A stretch of 8,992 bases of DNA from an uncultured Dehalococcoidia bacterium. GTDB taxonomy: Bacteria; Chloroflexota; Dehalococcoidia; Tepidiformales; Tepidiformaceae. Position numbers and translations under genes: made by a program. The notes under the pieces are model-generated. The model saw only the letters and a list, made by a program, of their open reading frames with translations, was not told the DNA's origin and did not search any database. The stretch covers positions 1-8,992 of the forward strand of contig CALMIW010000182.1 of NCBI GenBank assembly GCA_937864275.1, written 5' to 3'. Shown in pieces: positions 6,893 to 8,992 of this stretch (positions are counted from its first letter, which is position 1; every line of letters begins with the position of its first letter).

Positions 6893-7748
6893 AGGCGACG
6901 CGCTCTACCGGTTCGCGGCGAAGCTGAGGCCGGCGCTTGAAGGGAAGGTCATCCGCGCTGCTCGCAGCCATGGTCCCGGTCCGGTGCCACGGGTCCAAAA
7001 GATCGTCGGCCAGCGGTGCACCAGCGTCCGCGCGCAGGGCAAGAACATGCTCATAAGCTTCGAGAAGGGCCTCGCCCTTCGCGGCCACCTCCGCATGTAC
7101 GGCACCTGGCACGTCTACCGCCCGGGGGATCCGTGGAAGAGACCCGAGCGGGAGGCCCGGCTCGTCCTCGAAGTCGATGACGCCGTCATCGTGAACTTCA
7201 GCGCGCCGGTGATCGAACTGGTGGAGGAGCGCAGTCTCGGGTACCACCCCCCCGTCTCGAACCTCGGCCCCGACCTGCTCGATGACGCCTTCGACCTGGA
7301 AGAGGCGCTGACGCGTTTGCGTCACCCATCCCGCGAAATGCTCACCATCGGCGACGCCATCATGGACCAGCGGGCCGTCGCGGGCGTCGGCAACATCTGG
7401 AAGCACGAGTCCCTCTTCCACGCCCGCATCAACCCCTGGAGGAGGGTTTCCGAACTCAGCGACGAAGAACTCCGGCTCCTGCTTGGGAAGGCCCAGGCCC
7501 TTTTGCGTGCCAGTGTCCACAAGGAAACCGCCCTCGGTCTAACGAGGCGCCCGACGATGTACGTCTACTCGCGGGCAGGTCAGCCTTGCCGCCGCTGCCG
7601 GGCCACGCTGCGCTCCGCCCCCCAGGGCGTCGACATCCGCCACACGGCCTGGTGTCCGAAGTGTCAGCCGCCGGTGGAAGGTCAACTGGAGCCGCCGCGA
7701 AGCCGGGTCGACCGGCCGCTCGCTACCTACCGCCGCGATTCGCGGTAG
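6885..7748 (+). CDS. nei: Endonuclease VIII-type DNA glycosylase/AP lyase (Fpg/Nei family, Nei2-like)
   Basis: A bifunctional base-excision enzyme that removes oxidised pyrimidines and nicks the abasic site. After removal of Met1 the catalytic N-terminal proline and glutamate are exposed (PEGDAL). Lys53 (QGKNML) is the conserved beta-hairpin lysine. The helix-two-turn-helix is at 161-184 (AVAGVGNIWKHE, Asn170 conserved). The C-terminal zinc finger uses Cys235, Cys238, Cys257 and Cys260, with the DNA-contacting Arg252 in IRHTAWCPKC. PEGD rather than PELP, and the 'HLRMYGTWHVYRPG' block, point to Nei rather than Fpg. At 287 residues the length is normal, with about 25 loosely conserved residues after the finger. 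The start is GTG at 6885, since Pro must follow Met; a G-run at 6871-6876 may serve as ribosome site. The 8-nt overlap implies coupled translation with lhr. Mycobacterium tuberculosis has the same lhr-nei pair (Rv3296-Rv3297). Confidence 0.94.
   Translation: MPEGDALYRFAAKLRPALEGKVIRAARSHGPGPVPRVQKIVGQRCTSVRAQGKNMLISFEKGLALRGHLRMYGTWHVYRPGDPWKRPEREARLVLEVDDAVIVNFSAPVIELVEERSLGYHPPVSNLGPDLLDDAFDLEEALTRLRHPSREMLTIGDAIMDQRAVAGVGNIWKHESLFHARINPWRRVSELSDEELRLLLGKAQALLRASVHKETALGLTRRPTMYVYSRAGQPCRRCRATLRSAPQGVDIRHTAWCPKCQPPVEGQLEPPRSRVDRPLATYRRDSR
7727..7748. other. Hairpin over the abutting stop codons of two convergent genes
   Basis: CTACCGC (7727-7733) pairs with GCGGTAG (7742-7748); an alternative shorter stem is CCGCG-ATT-CGCGG (7733-7745). 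It occupies the last codons of the glycosylase gene and ends one base before the hemA-like stop on the other strand. Neither strand has a T-tract after it, so it is not a canonical intrinsic terminator, though it may pause polymerase or protect 3' ends. Confidence 0.35.
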
Positions 7749-8810
7749 CTACTGCCTGAAGAGCGCGGCGAATTCCTGCGCGAGAGACTCATTCGACAGG
7801 TCCCGGATTCGAGTCGTCGGCAGGTGGAACACCTTGTCCAGCAGCGAGCGGGTCACAGCGTCAAGGACCTCCGGCGGGACGTCCGGGTGGAGCTTTCGCG
7901 CCCGCGCGAGCTCTTGCCGCCGGATGGTTTCGACTTCTGCCCGGAGGGCGCCCACCGGCGAACGGGACGTTTCGCCGGCTCGGGCAAGCCGCCGATCGAG
8001 GATCGCTCCGAGCCGTGCGCGGAGCTTGCGGCGCTTCGCGGTCGCGTGCGGACGCAGCGCCTCGTCCTCCAGCATGTCGGAGATGGCAATCACCCCCGGT
8101 CCGGAAGGGGCCGCGAAGTTGCGAGGGGTCCCCAGGTCGATCAACAGACGACAGGCAGGCAGCACCCGCGGCGCTATCTCTCCGGCGCCCGAACCGAGGC
8201 ATCCGACGATGACGTCGAACCGGCCGAGCCCCGGGACGCGCCCGAGTTCGACGAACGACTCGCTGAGTGGCGCCTCCGGTTGGCGCCGCGCGGCCATCGT
8301 CACCGTGAATCCGAGCTCCCGTCCCCGAACGGCAACCAGCCGGCCCATCGCTCCCGCGCCAAGCACGAGCAGCGTGCCGCCCGGAGGCATCGTCGAGAGC
8401 CGCAGCGCTTTGTCGAGCAGGTGCCCGGCATGGCTATCGAACTGCGTCTCGGCGCGCAGCGCACGCGCGGCCCCGATGGCGACGTCCGAGGCGGCGCGCA
8501 GGTCGCCCTTCGTTTCGGCGAACGCGGAGCGCCCCGGGCCGGTTATCTGGTCTTCGCGGAGGCCCACGGCCTCGGGGCCGGCGCTGCCCGCCGCGAGCCG
8601 TTCGAGCGCCGCGTATCCCGTCAGGCGTTCGGGGGCCGGGCAGTCGCACGGGCCGAAGCCGTAGGCCTCGAGTCGCTGGCAGCTGACCACAATTGCATCG
8701 CCGTCGTGGTCGCCGTCCATCTCCGCGCGCGCGGCCGCCATCTCCGTGGCGGAGTAGGAAACGGTGCGCCAGGCGCAGCAGCGGAAGCGGTCGAGAGTGG
8801 CTCGGTCCAT
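7749..8810 (-). CDS. hemA: Glutamyl-tRNA reductase, compact divergent form
   Basis: GluTR reduces glutamyl-tRNA(Glu) to glutamate-1-semialdehyde with NADPH, the first step of C5 tetrapyrrole synthesis. The 353 residues are well below the usual 420 or so. The nucleophile Cys44 is kept in VVSCQRLEAYG (normally STCNRTExY). The family signature is degenerate: LAAG...GLREDQITGPGRSAF where HLFRVAxGLDSMVLGExQILGQVK is usual, so the conserved histidine appears to be alanine. The NADPH domain has LLVLGAGAMGRLVA (147-160), FDVIVGCLG (198-206) and LLIDLGTPRN (222-231). The C-terminal dimerisation domain is typical: VGALRAEVETIRRQELARA (286-304) and LLDKVFHLPTTRIRD (323-337). About 25 residues are missing between Cys44 and the signature. 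The ATG at 8810 gives the first beta-strand (RCCAWRTVSYS) but has no ribosome site; a TTG at 8822 is an alternative. Its stop abuts the glycosylase stop. Confidence 0.85.
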   Translation of the reverse strand: MDRATLDRFRCCAWRTVSYSATEMAAARAEMDGDHDGDAIVVSCQRLEAYGFGPCDCPAPERLTGYAALERLAAGSAGPEAVGLREDQITGPGRSAFAETKGDLRAASDVAIGAARALRAETQFDSHAGHLLDKALRLSTMPPGGTLLVLGAGAMGRLVAVRGRELGFTVTMAARRQPEAPLSESFVELGRVPGLGRFDVIVGCLGSGAGEIAPRVLPACRLLIDLGTPRNFAAPSGPGVIAISDMLEDEALRPHATAKRRKLRARLGAILDRRLARAGETSRSPVGALRAEVETIRRQELARARKLHPDVPPEVLDAVTRSLLDKVFHLPTTRIRDLSNESLAQEFAALFRQ

Positions 8811-8811
8811 G

Positions 8812-8834
8812 AAGTTGACCAAGTCTATCAACTT
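8812..8834. promoter_or_regulatory. 23-bp dyad immediately before the hemA-like start, candidate operator
   Basis: AAGTTGA and TCAACTT are perfect 7-bp arms around a 9-nt centre. The dyad ends one base from the ATG at 8810 and is AT-rich against its surroundings. On the minus strand a possible -10, TAGACT, lies inside it, 11 nt from the ATG. The TTGA-N9-TCAA layout recalls sites of small winged-helix repressors (MarR or Rrf2 type), but I cannot assign a family. It could also form an RNA hairpin that masks the start. Confidence 0.45.
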
Positions 8835-8836
8835 TG

Positions 8837-8852
8837 TCGAACGAGTGCGAGT
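8837..8852 (-). repeat. Post-stop element ACTCGCACTC-GTTCGA, copy 2
   Basis: On the minus strand it lies one base past the stop of the 8854-8992 gene. It equals the 1380-1399 element minus an internal ACTC, which in copy 1 looks like a 4-nt tandem expansion. Confidence 0.4.
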
Positions 8853-8853
8853 C

Positions 8854-8992
8854 CTACCCCTGGCGGCGCTTCCATTCGACCAGGTTGGCCAGCGCATGGC
8901 CGGCCCGCGCGATACTCGGGAAGGTGGCCAGGCCCTCTCGCCAGCACAGCTCCTGGAAGTCGGCGGACTGGTCGAAAGCATCGCCCGTGACC
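8854..8992 (-). CDS. C-terminal end of a probable NDP-forming acyl-CoA ligase (partial)
   Basis: Only the last 45 codons and the stop are in the window; the 5' part lies beyond the right edge. The peptide starts VTGDAFDQSADFQELCWREG and continues LATFPSIARAGHALANLVEWKRRQG. Nearly all its codons end in G or C, as in the clear genes nearby, which supports real coding. The pattern 'GLATFPSIARAGHALANLVEW' matches the 'GIPxFPSxERAxRALAxLxxY' stretch that closes the CoA-binding/succinyl-CoA-ligase-like part of ADP-forming acyl-CoA synthetases. This family assignment is from memory on a short fragment. The stop lies 43 nt before the hemA-like ATG on the same strand, so the two could be cotranscribed, with the dyad between them. 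Confidence 0.5.
   Translation of the reverse strand, partial: VTGDAFDQSADFQELCWREGLATFPSIARAGHALANLVEWKRRQG

Noticed and set aside
8812..8852. Possible tRNA, prompted by GTTCGA near a stem
   Set aside because: No cloverleaf, acceptor stem or anticodon arm can be drawn around it.
8811..8981. 57-codon N-terminal extension of the GluTR frame
   Set aside because: The extension overlaps the better-supported acyl-CoA ligase tail in another frame and does not resemble a GluTR N-terminus.
7824..8990. 388-codon plus-strand open frame opposite hemA
   Set aside because: Its translation is rich in Arg, Gly and Ala with no motif, while the minus strand has clear GluTR motifs in order.

Overview
The window is about 9 kb of high-GC, densely packed bacterial chromosome. 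It holds nine genes (one cut by the right edge) and almost no spare sequence. There are no RNA genes, transposons, CRISPR arrays or phage genes that I can support. Three things suggest a high-GC Gram-positive or Chloroflexota-type bacterium: the base composition, an lhr-nei gene pair like that of actinobacteria, and promoters that place the -10 box directly before the start codon. A Dehalococcoidia-like Chloroflexota is my best guess, but only an inference.

Left part (1-1400): a small DUF3303-like protein on the minus strand (26-334) is divergent from a two-gene plus-strand unit. The first gene of that unit (428-1081) is a two-repeat protein made by internal duplication. The second (1125-1334) encodes a 69-residue protein with one hydrophobic segment. 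A strong hairpin terminator at 1348-1373 separates this unit from the convergent iron-sulfur carrier gene (1399-1788, IscA/ErpA type).

Middle (1789-7748): a compact divergent control region lies between the iron-sulfur carrier and an unrecognised 154-residue protein (1922-2386). It carries two face-to-face promoters and a 17-bp palindrome over the carrier's -10 box. Next comes a full-length Lhr helicase (2432-6892), whose end overlaps by 8 nt an endonuclease VIII-type DNA glycosylase (6885-7748). The two probably form a translationally coupled DNA-repair operon.

Right part (7749-8992): a compact, divergent glutamyl-tRNA reductase (hemA-like) is encoded on the minus strand and abuts the glycosylase stop to stop, with no base between them. 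It follows the tail of a probable NDP-forming acyl-CoA ligase, and a 23-bp dyad sits just before its start.

Most of this is housekeeping sequence. The points most worth following are the three genes with a -10 box exactly 6 nt from ATG, the two palindromic operator candidates, the degenerate GluTR, and the helicase-glycosylase coupling. I do not see a clear new multi-gene system.
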